A stretch of DNA of 64,000 nucleotides, from the NCBI GenBank assembly GCA_942486035.1, contig CALNXK010000017.1:1097501-1161500 (forward strand). The letters are read 5' to 3'. Shown one piece after another: positions 1-14,900 of the stretch (the stretch's first letter is position 1; each line of letters starts with the position of its first letter). The position numbers were made by a program, and so were the translations under genes. Origin of the DNA: Porites lobata (taxonomy: Eukaryota; Cnidaria; Anthozoa; Scleractinia; Poritidae). The notes below the pieces were generated by a model. It made no database searches, was not told where the DNA came from, and worked only from the letters and a program-made list of their open reading frames with translations.

Positions 1-272
1 CTCCTTTATAATACATTGAATGACTAAGGTGTCAGAACCATTACTGGCCCGTAGTTTTGTAATACCGACTTGTTAGTCAGCCGGACGCGAAAGAAACCAT
101 TAAATGAAGTACAAACTGACCATACAAACCACAGTGTTATTAAAAGAACAAACAAACAAACAAGAAAAGTTTCCCCACGTAAGCTGTTAAAAACAAAGAT
201 TTAAAGACAAATTTGTCCCTTTAAAAGCAGAAAAAGTTTTCAAAAGATTTGATAGGAATTGACAGCTTTTTT

Positions 273-278
273 TTTATT
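273..278 (-). terminator. Candidate poly(A) signal of GH35 copy A
   Basis: TTTATT on the plus strand reads AATAAA on the coding strand, about 200 nt past the stop codon at 474-476. It is the nearest canonical hexamer I noticed downstream of this gene. The cleavage site itself cannot be placed. Confidence 0.5.
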
Positions 279-473
279 TGGGAAGAATACCAAACTTTCT
301 CAATTTGAGAGCCTCTCGATAAGACACGCATCCGACCATTCTTGGGCTAAGTGCAAAAATGGGACGAGAGAATTTAGAATAAGCAAATACTTATTTCCAA
401 TGTCTTCTGGTCCGGAGAGAAAATTTAGCCAAGTTTGTTGAATGCTTTGTCTAATATGCAAGAGATAACGGTT

Positions 474-3400
474 CTACCATCTATAAACAGGTTCTCCGAT
501 TATCTTTGGCTCCTTGAGAAACGACACATCTGGAGCTTCACACTTTTCTAGTTCAAAGATTAACAGCTGAAAAAGAGAATAACGAGATTCATTTAAACAC
601 CTCCACTCCAAAGCTTGGTATGACATAATGTGTTGTCTCGTGGTAAACCATAGTCTGCTACACAGCCGTTTTCAGTGTCGTCACGCAACGGGTGTGTAGT
701 AGACTAGGTAAACCAGCTCTCGGGGAAAATAATTTTCGGAAGCTGGCAGGACACGATGACTGGCCAAAAAAGTTTTTGGCATTGCTCTTTAAAGACTCTT
801 TCTGAACGGTCAAAACCTATCAACGTATTAACTTATCCTTTTCTCGTGAATGTATTTTTACTAGAGACATAATCTAAGATTTACAGGTGAGGATTTGGCT
901 GTTTGTTCAAGAATAAGAGTGTGCGTGACCGGTCAACGGTTTCTAGCCGGTCAAGTCGCCATTCAGGTCGGACATTGTCCTTCGACTGGCAGTTATTACG
1001 AGCCCTGTAAACCAAGACAGCTTCCTCTCTTAAAACGTATCTGTAAGTAGTTCCCTGCAACTTTCGCTTCAACCAAAATCAAAATGCAGGGACTGTCTCT
1101 CTTAGGCCCCGACTTGTCCCGGGTAGTAGGGTCACTCGCCTAACTGAGCTACCCTGGGCGAGCCAACCTTTCCTACTTTTCCTTAAAAAACGTGGCAAAC
1201 CGTTCACATGAGAAACAAAATGTTGCCTCGGTTATAAGGAGTGGGTCACCCTTTTTTAATGTTGGTTCACCCTACTAGTCGTTCCAAATGTTTTCCAAAT
1301 AAACACTTTGGCTCACTCAACCAGGTCAACTTGGCCGAGGCGAGACAACCAGAGCACGCGCGAGCGCTTTTAGATCAGGCAAATGCTCAACTTTTTTTCT
1401 ATAAACGCTCGCTAAATTGGACTTGGCTGGGAGGTTGACCCTCTTTCCCGGGACAACTATTCTCCGTATAAAAGGGGTCTAAGAGTGATGTCTGTCCGCG
1501 AGAATAAAAAAATATGACTGAACAACGGTCAATACTATTACTAAAGTGTTCCAATCCGTTTTGGAGATTAGCGCAAATATGGACTACCAAGTAGTCGATT
1601 AACTGGTCTTCCTACCAACTACGGTATTGACGTACCTCGTTTTCTCCTTTGCGTAGCCATGGAGCAGGAAGATACAGCGTCTCCTGTGGCCCCAGATTCC
1701 AATACCTTCCTAAATTATGTCCATTAATGAATACCACGCCTTTGGTCCAACCTTTCATGTACAGAAAACTGTCCTTTGGCTTATCTGTGATCCCTAATAT
1801 TCCTCGAAAAAGTGATGGAATAGACGGTAAACTACCTTCCTTCACTTTCTTCCACTCCACTTGTTCATTCAACCTTCAATCAAGATAGAAGTAAGCATTA
1901 GTTTATTGCTGAATCCTGTGGCAAGGCGCTATTGTTGACAGGAGTTTTACGAGTGCAAATCCATATGCATCGCACTCTGGCCTGTAAAAATAGAGATTTT
2001 TTTTACGTCAAACGACAAACGTCAGATTCAAGTTTTTGGCAGTTTCTTAAATTAGGAATGAACAGATGAAAACTACATCAAACGATTTGAAGATGAAGCT
2101 ACTGATACTAATTTTTGTTTAGATCAAATGAACAGTACAGGGCAAGTAACAGGAAAACTTCTTTAGTAAAATGGTACAAATTGCCGTTTGCGGTAAACGC
2201 GATTTTAAATCTCTGTAGTAACTGCTTTTTTGCCTAAAAGCGGTAGCAAATGTCTGTTTACGTTCGTCCTTTCACAGCAAATACTACAAAATGTCATATC
2301 TTTGTATGCCTTTGCACGACTGTAGCTGTAAAGAAGGGCTGTTTCAATCATACTTACTTCTTGAAGAAGTTCTCCTTGAAGTCCATCGGAAAAATCCTCC
2401 AATTGCTTTGTTTTTGCCCGTCAATCAAAACATCACCGAGTATACCTGTATGGCACGTAATACAATAATTTTACATATAACGGCACTGAATGGAACTACT
2501 CTTATGCTCAAATAGCATTACTAATATGCTTCATTACAATTAACATTAAACTGCTCTTTTTGCATGATTTTTTCCTCGCCGATTGAGACAGCTCATGACA
2601 ATGTTCAAGCACTGGAACCGCTAAGAGCCACATTTTTGCTAATTTGTAACCAGGCGTGGTCTTAAAATGTGATCCACGGCCTGGTGTCCCATATGGAAAT
2701 TCTATGGTTTTGGCAAGGTTCTTAAAAAACAAAAACAGTCAAAGAATCGTTGCACTATTACTACTCAAGCATAATGCGCGATTCTTTTTGCCTCGCTATT
2801 ACGCTCATTACGCTGGCATACTGTGGACAAACCTAGTCTTGGTCACAAAGGACATATTGATGTTAGCTGTCTCAATACGTACACCCCCAAATTACTGGTA
2901 AAATATTTACGAAGTTCGCGCATGTTAATCAATCTTTGGTCTTAGTCATAGTATATTAGAAACCATCCTGGCTACCTTTACGCTGTCGGTTGATATCCGG
3001 TAAATAGTTGACACGTCCCATGTTTTCAACAAGAATATCAAGTTGTAATTCTGAAGGGGCCTACAAGCGGAATTAACAAACATTCCAAGGTCAAGCTAAA
3101 GTAGCATAGTAGGGTGCTGTGGGATCTGTTTACTGAACAGGTGAGCCCGTACGGAATATGCAAAGCGGAGAGTAAGGAATAGATGAACAAACCAGACAAA
3201 TAACCACTCTGGAATCTTTCACTCTTTACGAACTTCTTGCGTTTATTTATTTCGCTCGCTAATTTCTTTGTTTAACAGACCTTATTCACGATACTCGCCA
3301 TCTTTTCACGCGCTTTAGGATTGATGGGACACGTGGTATTTCAGGGAGAAAACACGCAATAAAATTTGCCAGCACAAGTAATCGTTGTCGAGTTTATTTA

Positions 3401-6400
3401 TAATCTCAAAAGGAGACGGCGATTTTAGTCATGCAAATTGCACGCTTCGAGTTTCGACAGGTTTAACGTCGTTTACACTTGCTCTGAGGTCATCTACGGT
3501 CCCTACTGCATGCAGAAAAGTAACTATGATCACTTCCACCCATAATTTGCTATTATTGTCTCTAAGATAAAAAAAAATGCTCGTTTTCTTAAGTCTAGAA
3601 AACACAAAGTCAAACTTGTTTGCGCTCGTGAAAAACTACGGTACATCGCTCTTATCCCATTAGTCTTTAAGCACATACAAGGAAGGCGGGTATTGTGAAT
3701 AACGTCTATTCTGCATTTAGATTTGCCATCTTAGCACCAAGAAGTGACTTGAAAGGACAGGGTACAAAGAAAGTCAGTTTTACAGCTTGCCATTCGGGCA
3801 AGTGGTAGCTAGCATGTACTAGCCCACAAGTCATTTCAACTAGCCCAAAACCCTTTTTGATTGGCAGGATTGATTACAATCCTTCTTTAATTTGAATTCC
3901 CCCAAAAATTTGCCCCAGTTTTTCGAACAAAATCCACAAATCGGACGTGACTTTTGCACGCTGAAGGACCAAATAAACCTTTCTGAGGAGGAATCTCAAT
4001 GTGAAGAGGCATACCGTAACAATGATAATGTCAAAAGCTTTTTCTGCTAGCAGAGGTCTCTCATGGCAAGAGAAAAAAGGGAGGAAGGAGAGAGACCTCT
4101 GCCGTCCCCCGACGCGCTCTTTCGTTTAGTCACCGACCACACTTCTGGTCGAAACTTACTGGTTTTCAAAATCAGTTTCGTTAAATGTGGAATGCGCATG
4201 CGCTGTTGAGACTTTACGCTGGAAATTTCTGAGCCCACGGTTGTCATCGCGCAAACCGGTTCTGCCAACTGAAAGGTTAAAAACTGCATGCGTAAATCGA
4301 CGCCCGATAAAGGTTTCCTCCTTTGCCATAGAGGGTCACTGGAATCTAAAACGGATAAAGGGTGACGTCAAGATAGGGTGACGTCACGTTCTATTGGCTT
4401 CGGTCTTTCAACAAGTTTTTAACCAGTTTGACGGGTTTCTAAATTGTTTTGACCTAACCTCCAGATCTTACCTCCATATCCGCGACTTTAATTACCACTT
4501 CCCAAAGTTCCTTCTCATCAATGTATTGTTTCTCCTTATCCATTGCATCAATTGTATGAATAAGTTTGAAATCAAGAAATACCTGAAGCAGATTTTTGAA
4601 AGGTTAGTTCAAAAGAATGTGATCTTTGGATCATAAATCTTGAGCCGGCTCATTCCCAAAAGATCGCACCCATATAAATTCTCACGTGTAAAAACGCGTT
4701 ATTGTTTTACAAGGGTACAAAGTATTTCAGACCATTAACTGTGTATTAGCAATTTCATTCTTGAACGTAGCCACCTCCCAAAGGCAGCAGACATTTGAAT
4801 CGAAGACCTTGACCACATTAAACCTTCATTCTGGAGCCACTCCTCCTACGCTTTAATTTCAAATAGATCAAGAAGTTGTTGTCAAGAAGTGGAAGAGAGA
4901 CAGGTGTCATTCTCGAAGGCAGCGGCGAATCAAATACCAGCTATAGGGCAGGGTTCTATCCCCCCCAAAATATTGTTATCATTACAGTATTTAAGTAACT
5001 ATATTGGAAAAATCATCTAGACGCGACGAGGTCAGTGCACAAGAAGTAGTAAGTATCCCTGTCTAAGGACACTATATGACAAGGAACATAGAGTATTGTA
5101 ACATTGTCATAACGTGATCACGACTAAAAAATTAAATGAAATACCACTATTACATTTCTCAAAATTGTGTCTCAAAATGCACCAGATTGCATCTCAGCTC
5201 ATATTCATTTACGAAAATTTCCGGGTACCCCACTAGGAAGCTCGTGGCAGAAGGCAGGACTTCTCCCCCAAACGATAAATCTCAGATAGAACCCTGTAGT
5301 GCATGAGTGCTTAGTACCTGTGCTCTGTCATAGACATGCTGGATTGTTATTTGCTTGGGGAGACGTTTAAGTGTTGTCTGATACAGAATGAAGCCATAGC
5401 CCTGTCCGCCATTATTGTTGATTGGCAGCTTTTCCATGGCCATCACATTCATGCTTTCAACTGGTGGACCCTTTAAAATGATGAAAAACGAACATGAAAT
5501 CAATTTCAATGGAAAATAGTACAACCAATCTTCAATCAGTAAAACCGGTAAAGCGGTATCGATACCTGAGGCCATAGTAAGAGGTTAATCAAGTAATGAA
5601 GAGTTCCGTCTTTTTGAACACAACAATTTGGTTGTTGTTAATTAGCGGAAACAAGCGAAAAACGTTTCCAGCAGACTAGGGTGACAGTTTTTTAAAAACA
5701 AAATGAAATTCACACTTACAATATGCAAACACAAAATCATGTCTTAGCGCCTGTTTACATGGAAGTGGGGGACCCCAGGTAGGTGAGGTAACCTATTTAG
5801 GTGGAGTGACCTGCCTCTCCATATAATCTCTCATTTTAACGGTAATTTGATCAGATTTACATGATAGGTAGGGTGACCATCCTCCACCTCCATGTAAACA
5901 GGCCCTATGTGCCCTAACATAGTCGTTTAAACCTAAGTGAAGATATCGCCCTAACAATAAAACACATATGCCAAACGAATATGGCTTAAACAATAGTTCA
6001 AGGATTTGAAGGTTTTTAAAGGCTTGTAGTCACATAATTTTAAAATTAATGTAGGTTACTGAAAAGATAATATCTTCCAGTATTTAGTTATATCATTTTT
6101 TATAGTTTAAGTTAAGCGTGATTCTTCCTATATTTGTTTTTAAGTCATCAATTAACATAGCCGATACAATTTAAACCGTAAGTACACTCACAAATAACGG
6201 CACCAAGTCGCCAAGGTCCTGAAAGTGCTGCATCTCAACATCTTCTGCAAAATAAAATGACGGAAAAAATAAAAATCTTATTTTACTGAAGTTTTACACA
6301 TTACATACAAGAAGAAAAAGATCGCACTTTTATATTATCTCACATTTACAAAATACTCATATCAAGAATATTATAATTACCCTACCGTATTCTGCTCTCT

Positions 6401-8962
6401 CATGATCGCTTACTGCAACTGAAAAAAATGAGTATCCATGAACATAAACGTTGTGAATAACAACATTCAAAACTTATCTTCATATCAGAAACTGCTTCAT
6501 TGACTCGGGATCTATGAACAGTGAAAAATGACTGAAGTGTCTTGATGATGAATTGACCTAACACAAAGTCACATGGACAGGTACCAAGGACAAAGGCTGG
6601 AATGAAGAGTTGGAGAAGGAAGTATTCCCCACGTCAGAAACTGTGGGAAGAAAACGTACAAGCCTTGGATGCAGTGATTTCTGGGATCGTAATGGTGGAC
6701 AGGCGTTAGTTCAGCGTTAGTTATGATTGGTCGATGGTATTTAAGGCAACCATTAACCAATCATAATTAACGGCTGTCCGCCCAAACGATCCCAGAACTC
6801 GCTGCCCCAAAAGCGTGTATTCCATTCCCTTTTATAACTTCTGGAATGGGGAATTAAAATTTTTCAGTCTGCTGTTTCATCTTACTTGGAGAAAGGGCCT
6901 CTACATTATACTTTTTCAAGACTTCTTTCAGCGCTTTAAACTTCACAGTCATATCGCCAGCTTCCGACAGAGGAGCATCATAATCTAGAATAATGAGGCA
7001 AACACAGAAAGCCAGAAAATGATATAGGATAGTGACATAAAATGAAAGATAACTTCAAACCACCCTGGTTCATTTAGTGGTGTTAACTGATATCCTGTCT
7101 AAAACATTAATATATTCCAAATGTTTCTTTTTTGCGTGGATGGGAAAAACAAAAGTTTCCGAGTTTGCTGACGTCGTGTCTACCTAAACATCAGTGTCCG
7201 GCTTCAGTTATACACACACGAGCAAAAACGTTGGAGAAAAACAAACAAACAAACAATGACAAGTAGATTGTCACTCTTGCTTTGAAATGATTCCCAGACA
7301 AATTTCTCAGAGACCGTTCAACCTCATTAACAATTCGAATTTTGTCAATTTTCCCGACGTTTTACCTGCAATCAGTGGATAAACCTTCTTCAACTTCGTT
7401 ATTAACATCTTCTCTAAAAGCTAAATTTATTGTAGGAACATATAAAAGCGCGCTGGCGCCATTCATGCATGCAAACTAAGCAAAACACATTTGGGGAAAT
7501 AGCCTGACAACGAAAACGTACCGCCAGATATGCGGTGCGTTTTTGTTAACACAAGAATAAAGGTTTTCGGATACGCATTAGTTTGTAGAGGGCCTGATCG
7601 CTTCGCTCGCCGATTTTTGCTGTTTCACCCCGTTTTTGCCTGCCCCCCACTAAGGAGCCTGGTCCCAGGCTACTTTAGGCGAAGGAGGGGGGAGGGGTTG
7701 GGGGGAGAGAGCTGAGAGACTAGAAACATTGCGAGACTCTTCTTGAGGACAGACTCTCACTGGGCGGCAGATCGTGTGACAAAATTAATAATATACTTAA
7801 TAATTAAGGAATGGGTTGAATTGTTAGACGACTTACCATATGAGGTGACTGTTGGTTGGTATTTGAATTCACCTTTTATGGCATTTGCACCATTCATGAA
7901 ACCAAAATTTGTTCCCCCTGGAAAACAGTGAATTAGTATTCAAATTTAACATTCAACACTTAATGACTGGTCCTGAGTGAAACAGTTAATTTTGTTTCCC
8001 GAGAATCTTAATGTTTTCCTCGGCTCCGCCTCGGCAAACGTTGAGTTCGAGGGAAACAAAATTAACTGTTTCCCGAGGGACCAGTGTCTATAAGTAATTT
8101 GTTATAAAGCTGGAAATTTTGAAGCAAGAAATTCATTAAACCTCGCAGTCGCTGTGACGGCGGTCGTCGGTCAACGTTCGTGGGTAACAGTGGACTGAAC
8201 ATTACCCTCTGACGTCATAGATTTTGCGATGTTGCCCGCTCAGAGATTTTGGCGGGAAAAAGTTTCATTATTAGATGTCACGTGACCTCGAAGTAACCAA
8301 TGAGAGCACGCCCTGCTGGGAAAACTTTCAGCTATATAATAATTACCCTTGCTTCCTTTCAGTCTTTATATTTATGGCTAGTTAGCACTGTTAAACTAAA
8401 GCCCAAAAAACTCTCCAGCGAACCCTCAGCTCTCGTATTTGGTCAGGGCTGTACTATGGTAGATAAGTCAAAGGGGATAAATTAAAATATAAAACTGAAT
8501 GGTGCTTTGGAGGTTGCTACCAAGGCTTAATGTTGCCAAAGAAAAGATCCACGCTGCCCAACAAAACCAATTGGATAAATTCAGGTTTGTTTCCTTCCTT
8601 AATTTAAAGTTAGGGAATCAGGAACAGCATTCTGCTCTACGACATCATCATCAACACCATCACCATCACCATCAACATCTCCTCTATCACCATCACTACT
8701 ACTGGGCCTCGAAAAAGTACCGTACACTCTATTAAACGGAACAAGCAGTTTTTCCAGCTAGGAAAGTAACAATATTAAGCTTACTTGCTCAATGGGCAAG
8801 TCATCTTCTAGCCTTGTTTGCCCTCAGCAAGCAAAATATAAAAGCGGCTTGTGAAAAGGAAAAGCTGTAATTCAAGTTTCTTTGAAGCCCTGATATCACC
8901 GTGTCATCGTTATCAACATCATCTCGTTATCATCATCATCCGTCAACATCACCATCATATTT

Positions 8963-8994
<32 letters not shown>

Positions 8995-11900
8995 TATCAT
9001 CATCATACCAAAAACATCCCAACATTCAAATAAACAACAGACTTTATTGCCTTATGCTCTTGCTCTGTGCTACCGTGTATATCTTTAAATAACTAAAAAC
9101 TGAACTTTATTTAAAAAAACAAAAAACCCTGTGACACAGCCGACTTTCAAGCCACGTGACTACTCTGAGGGTCTACTGAATAAAAACACACACTGTACCA
9201 TGAAACATGTAGAAGTTGATAGAGGCTCCAAGCTTCAGTATGTTTGAGACTCGTTCAACAACTTTTTCCACCTCCATCTCGTGATGCTGTTCTCCCCAGT
9301 GATCAAACCAGCCTGGCCAAAATTCAGTTACCATCAGTGGTTTATCAGGCTGCAAAAAATCAACTAATTAACTAGAAATACAATATACCTTATCGCAAAA
9401 ACCTCGCGCAGCTGTAAAGGATCAGCAATATGAACAAAGGGAAACAAGACAAAGGGGAAAAATACGATCAAAAAATCAAAAACTAAACAGACTAAAAAAA
9501 GTACAACTAAGAAAAAAAGGTTGCTTTACCGGGATTGGGACCTACAATGCACCCGCACTTTGCACATGAAATCAGCTTTAAGACAATGGCGCCACGCTGC
9601 CACTGGACAATTATGTAGGTAAAACTATTTATTTATTTATTTATTTATTTGTTTTGTCACTCACACAAAATAACAATAAAACGTTACAAAAGGTGTTAAT
9701 TAAAATATAAGTTAATGTGACAAGGAAGCCTAAAGAAGATGGGAGCTTATATTAATAGGCTTACCTATTAATATAAACCTACTTGAGTGCAGAGTGTACA
9801 GAAAACAAAACTTAAGCGACAGAATGACTATAAATGAGATAATTTTTCAGATTTTTTCAAAAAAAGAATATGGAAGAAAAGCTGGTTAGTAAAATTGACA
9901 ACGAAATTCCAGATTGTTGGCCCTCGATAGAGGATACTGAACTGCTTAATATTAGTTCTACAAAAATGAGGTCAGTACTGAAAGGCTAGTCGAGTTTCAT
10001 AATGGTGAACCTGATTAATACTTAAAAAGAGGTTACGAAAGCTACTAGGCAGAAGATTATAATTATGGTTATTATATTTAAATAATGATGACGATGACGT
10101 CATTACACAAACCACTGGATATGTACAAATATAATTCGGCTATTAAACTGAGTTTGCAGGCCGCTATGATCCACGCGCGATCGTGAACTAATTATACACT
10201 CGCTCCGCGGACGCGAGAATTAAAATAAATAAATAGAACAGCAACAACACGGTAACTTGTCAATTATTTAATTTCCTATCACGCTACTGTTTTAAAAAAG
10301 GTGATGAAACATTGGGGCTTTCCATTCAGCCCAAAATTTAGCAATTCTTGGTTAGAAATCAAATGGAACAGACCACAGTTTAGGTTTGGTCCGACTGGTC
10401 CTCTCTGACTGATCTGGCCATTTTAGTCGGTCAGACTGAAATGTTCCTTTCCATTTGACAATTGTTGTCCTGTTAGTACCGCTCTCCTGTATCCTGCTTA
10501 CCAATACAATAAACAAAGGCGCGGTGGCTTGGGTCAGGTCTGCGCCACCGGAATGTACCGTTCCATTGGGCAAGTGGAATTTCCAAAATTTCAAACCGGA
10601 ATTTTTGTTGAATGGAAAGCGCTCATTAACTCGCGACTCACAAATTGAAGTGTTTTGTTGTATCGGTTATATTGGTCATTGAACACATCAAAATAATAAG
10701 ACGTTTTCAGCACCTGCGTTTCTGAAGTCAAGGAAATGGGCTAGAAGCGGAAGAAGTTTTCAATCTCTACCCTTAATAGCAGCCTACCGGTATTTAAGTT
10801 ACCGTGGAATACAAATTTTTCAAAAAGCAAACTTGTTCAAACTATCGTTAGCCTTTATTTACAGTATTTAACCAAGCAAGGCTCAACTCACGTTTGGTTT
10901 AGATAAGTGGGAGATTAAAGATACCAAGGGTTAATAACTATGTTGTAAAAACCAAATATTGATATTTCACTCCTATTCCCAACCAATGTAACAGCACAAT
11001 ACCTTCCACATCAAATCTTTAAGAACTACCTTGAAAATCGCATTTACCACTTCTATTTGTTCAGACCACAGTCATCACAAATTTAAACCTTTGAAGAGAT
11101 GATTCTTTTGAAGCATTAGATACTGAGGAGTTACCTGTAGCTCTTTCAGCCTGTTTAGATAATACGTCTCATTCCTCTGAAAGTTTGCTGTCTTTAATAC
11201 TGAAATCAAACAGAAATGGGGGCACTTTACAGGAATCCTCGGCAGAAGGATCAAAGTGCTACAGACAATGATGTATCCATGACATAAAATGAGGACATTA
11301 CAACTTGAAAGTTGTTTTGACACTTTCTGTAACTTTTTTTGTGAGTAAGAACATGCAATCATTTAAGATAGGGAACTGTGTCAAGGAAGTTCAGTTAATT
11401 TTCTAGGTTTTACCAAATACGTGTACTCTTAAGAAACTTGATGTGCGTTATGATAGTCAAATTCATATAATGGCTTCATAACTGAGAAACAAAATAATTT
11501 GTATCCCAAGTATTTAGAGCTACAAAACGTATTGGGCTGCCAGCTTCAGAAACCCCAGTTACATATAAATAGAAATCCATTTAATTTTATTCAGTTTGAG
11601 TTATCATCACTGTTTTATATTATTTACTGTTGGTGGTATTTTAATGTTCTTTACAGTTTTAGGTGGTTATTTGTACTTCACTCAAATTGGTGAGCAGTTA
11701 TTCCTTGACTGCTAAATTTTTCTTAACTTCAAGATCTACAACTCCGTTACATTTTGTGAATGATTAACTTAAGTTAAGTTGATGTGCTTCTTGAGTAATA
11801 GAGAGTTTGGTAACCTATATTACGCTTACAGAAATTAAGGATACTTCAAAAATACTTCACGTATATTAGGAGGCAGTCACCTTGATATCTTTTCAACACA

Positions 11901-14900
11901 AAAGTACACTAAAAGTATCCTAAAGTACTTCATCTTGAAACTAAATTTCAGTGTTCTTCTATTGAAGACATAATTGAGATCAAGAAAACATTCTACAGAT
12001 TGGTGAAGTACATAGCACATTCCTAGATGAACAGATGCACAGAGCCCACATCAGCTATTGTTTGGCTTCGTAAGAAGATCACTCGCCAAATTGTCTGTGT
12101 TTTCCATGGGGAAAATAGGCAAAGTCACTCAGTTTATTTCTGGTCATTTCTTTAAGGTACAGTTACGTAGTTCGTGGAATTTTTGCATTTGGCTGTAAAA
12201 GATACTGGTCTACGCTGTTTACTTCCTACTTAGGAGAATCTAAAGAAATAGAACGTTACCTCCTGGCAACTCGGGGAAGTAATCTGCCTCCATATGGCGG
12301 ATGCCATCTGATGTAAACAAGAGTTCAGTAATGCCATTCTCAATCATTATCTGAAAGAACAGTACAAATATACGATAGACACTGATGTCTCTTAATTGAT
12401 TTGACACGAACATTTCATACCTCACAGTTTAATTGCTAACACGCAAAAAAATAAAAGGAAATCCTTTGATCTTCTTTGGGAGGCAAGGGCAAGGAAAAGG
12501 ATGGCTCATACATTTGCACAACCATTCATCTGCCCACAGTCCAGAATCGGACTTTGTTTGATTGGTCATTAGAACAAAAGAGTCTTTGAGCACTGTTCTG
12601 ATACTTGATCGACCACATTGTGTTAAACTTCTGGAGCAAATTTCAATACACAAAGGTATTTAATAGCGGCGGCTTAATAGAGGAAGATTTGGACAGTGAA
12701 TTTCTGCTGGTTTAACTTCGTTTCTGCTAGATTTTATGCACAAAACCTTGAAGGAGAGGCGAAAGGAATGCATACGAAGGGTTGCTTACTTGAAAGAAGT
12801 CATATTAGCTATTGGCAATCTTTGGTTACTAACAGCAGCATTTCACAGTGTCTTTGTTGCTGGGTATTTATTTGTCATGAATCACGTTTGATCGTTGTAA
12901 TGATTAATGCCATTAATAAAAATGAATGATAAAGGTTTCTGATGTTTCACCAATTTTGTCCTGAGTTCTTTGTTTATTATTGGTGTAAGCAAAGGTTAAG
13001 TAAGACTCATAAGAATAGCAAGGCTTTTAAAGGGGCTGTGTCACAGCAGTCCAGTTCATTTTGTTTAATTTTGCCAATTACTTGCCCTCAATTGCTATGG
13101 AACTTAAAGTAAGCAAAGAAATTACATGCAAATGACAAAATCAGAGATCTGACACAAACAAATGACACAAACAAATATGTCTCCTAAGCACTATTTTTGA
13201 AGTTGCGAGCAGCAGGGATCAACTTTGAAAAACTGTTAGACTGAACAGTTTTCAAAAATCCTAATTTCAATCCGTTACAATCTTCTTAAGTTTTGCCCAT
13301 CCGTGGCATCTGTTGTTTCTGTTATGTCACTTTAACCTTCCTTTAACATTTTCAGCGGTTATTTTTATGTTTCTCTTAATTTAACGGGCATTTTGTAATT
13401 TCCTAATTTGGCTGAATTTGGTGACACAGCTCCTTTAACTGAAATTAAAAATTACACTGTCCCTCCTTTCTGCAAGCTGGCTGAATTTCCAGTAGCTTGA
13501 TGCACCATAACATGTTGACAGGTTAAAGTACTGTGGGGGCAGCAGGTGACTTGAATTTAGTGAAATTGTAAAGCATTCCTTTTTTCCCCTTTGGCCGTTG
13601 CTCCTCCCCCCCGCCCTCCCCCACAAAAAAATATCTGGTCAGAGGGTTGACAGTTTACTCTCTTGATCATAAAATGATTTTCTTACTGTTTTAAGATGTA
13701 TCATGTATTTGACGTCAATTTCGTCTGCACCAAAGTTTCCATACTCATTTTCCACTTGAAAGGCAATGACAGGGCCACCATGGGAAAACTGAAAAGATGA
13801 GACAAATTACCTCAGTAATTAACTCAAATACAGCAAAGAAGCAGGAGTTCACAGGACCATTTCTAATACAGTAATGAACCACCTATGAAGTCGCCACTTG
13901 CCATTACCGTGAGGGTGGCTGCTTAATGGAGGTTCAGCATGAAGTGCTTAAAAGAGGACCCTGGTAACACTGGTTTCTTTTGGACAAAAAAAGTGAAGAA
14001 AGTTGGGAAGTTACTGACAGAAGCTCATATCTGTGTAATGTGGAGTAAGCTTAAGGTTTCAATATATTACATTTGACGAAGGAGAATGCATTCTAATCTT
14101 GCAATCATGACAAAGATATTTTTCTGCAGTAAGGCTCTGTGCCTGCCTTCTTGCATTTGGCAATTTTCACCTTTTCAAGAAACTTGAGAGTACTTTCCTC
14201 TTCATCAGTCACATCTCCAAGGTAAGCTCACATGAACACCTGCACTTCCTCAACAATGGCTATAACCAACATAGTACACGCGCTCTGACGGACCAAGAGT
14301 CGTGTTGGCATGAGAGTATGTAAACATGGTTTCGCTTTTTGGTGTGCTAATCATGCAAGCACAAATTTGAAAAAATTTTGAGTTGATATTTGACAAGTTT
14401 TCCTTATTTACCCATTCCCTCATCAGCTGAAACCTGGAAAATCTTTACAAAACAATATGCTGTGTCAATTTTTTTTTTTGGCTAAAGCCGACATTTTAAG
14501 CGAGAAAAATCTGTATTTTGGAAAGCCTCTTTTTAGCAAGACTTCGTGACAGGTGAGAATTTCTCTTTCATTCAGTGCCATAATAAAGAATTTTGCATTT
14601 TTTCACTGAAAAGTTAATTTATAAAAGCAATAGAAAACTTTTTTCCTGTGCTACATGGCCCGATCACTCGATCAAGTCTAGGAGAATTCTCAAGTTATGC
14701 AAACCCTTGACTTCGTCTAGGGTTTGCATAACTCATGTTTATATTAGGCAATGTAAACACAGAAAACATTTTCTACTGCTTAAATATTTTCAAGTTTGAA
14801 ACACATCCATGTCCTTTGAAGAATTCTATCTATGAACCTCATGCCACCAATATGTCTTCTTCTTAACACACTTACTACGGTTCTCACCATCAATATGTTA

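Noticed and set aside
3440..3545. Minus-strand candidate for the missing GH35 copy A exon between 5318 and 3060
   Set aside because: No acceptor gives the needed phase 0 without a stop. The frame at 4472-4582 fits phase, splice signals and family sequence (VFLDFKLIHTIDA) much better.
8499..9092. His-rich and Ser-rich open frames
   Set aside because: They are translations of the CAT/ATC microsatellites, have no family match, and lie in an intron of GH35 copy A.
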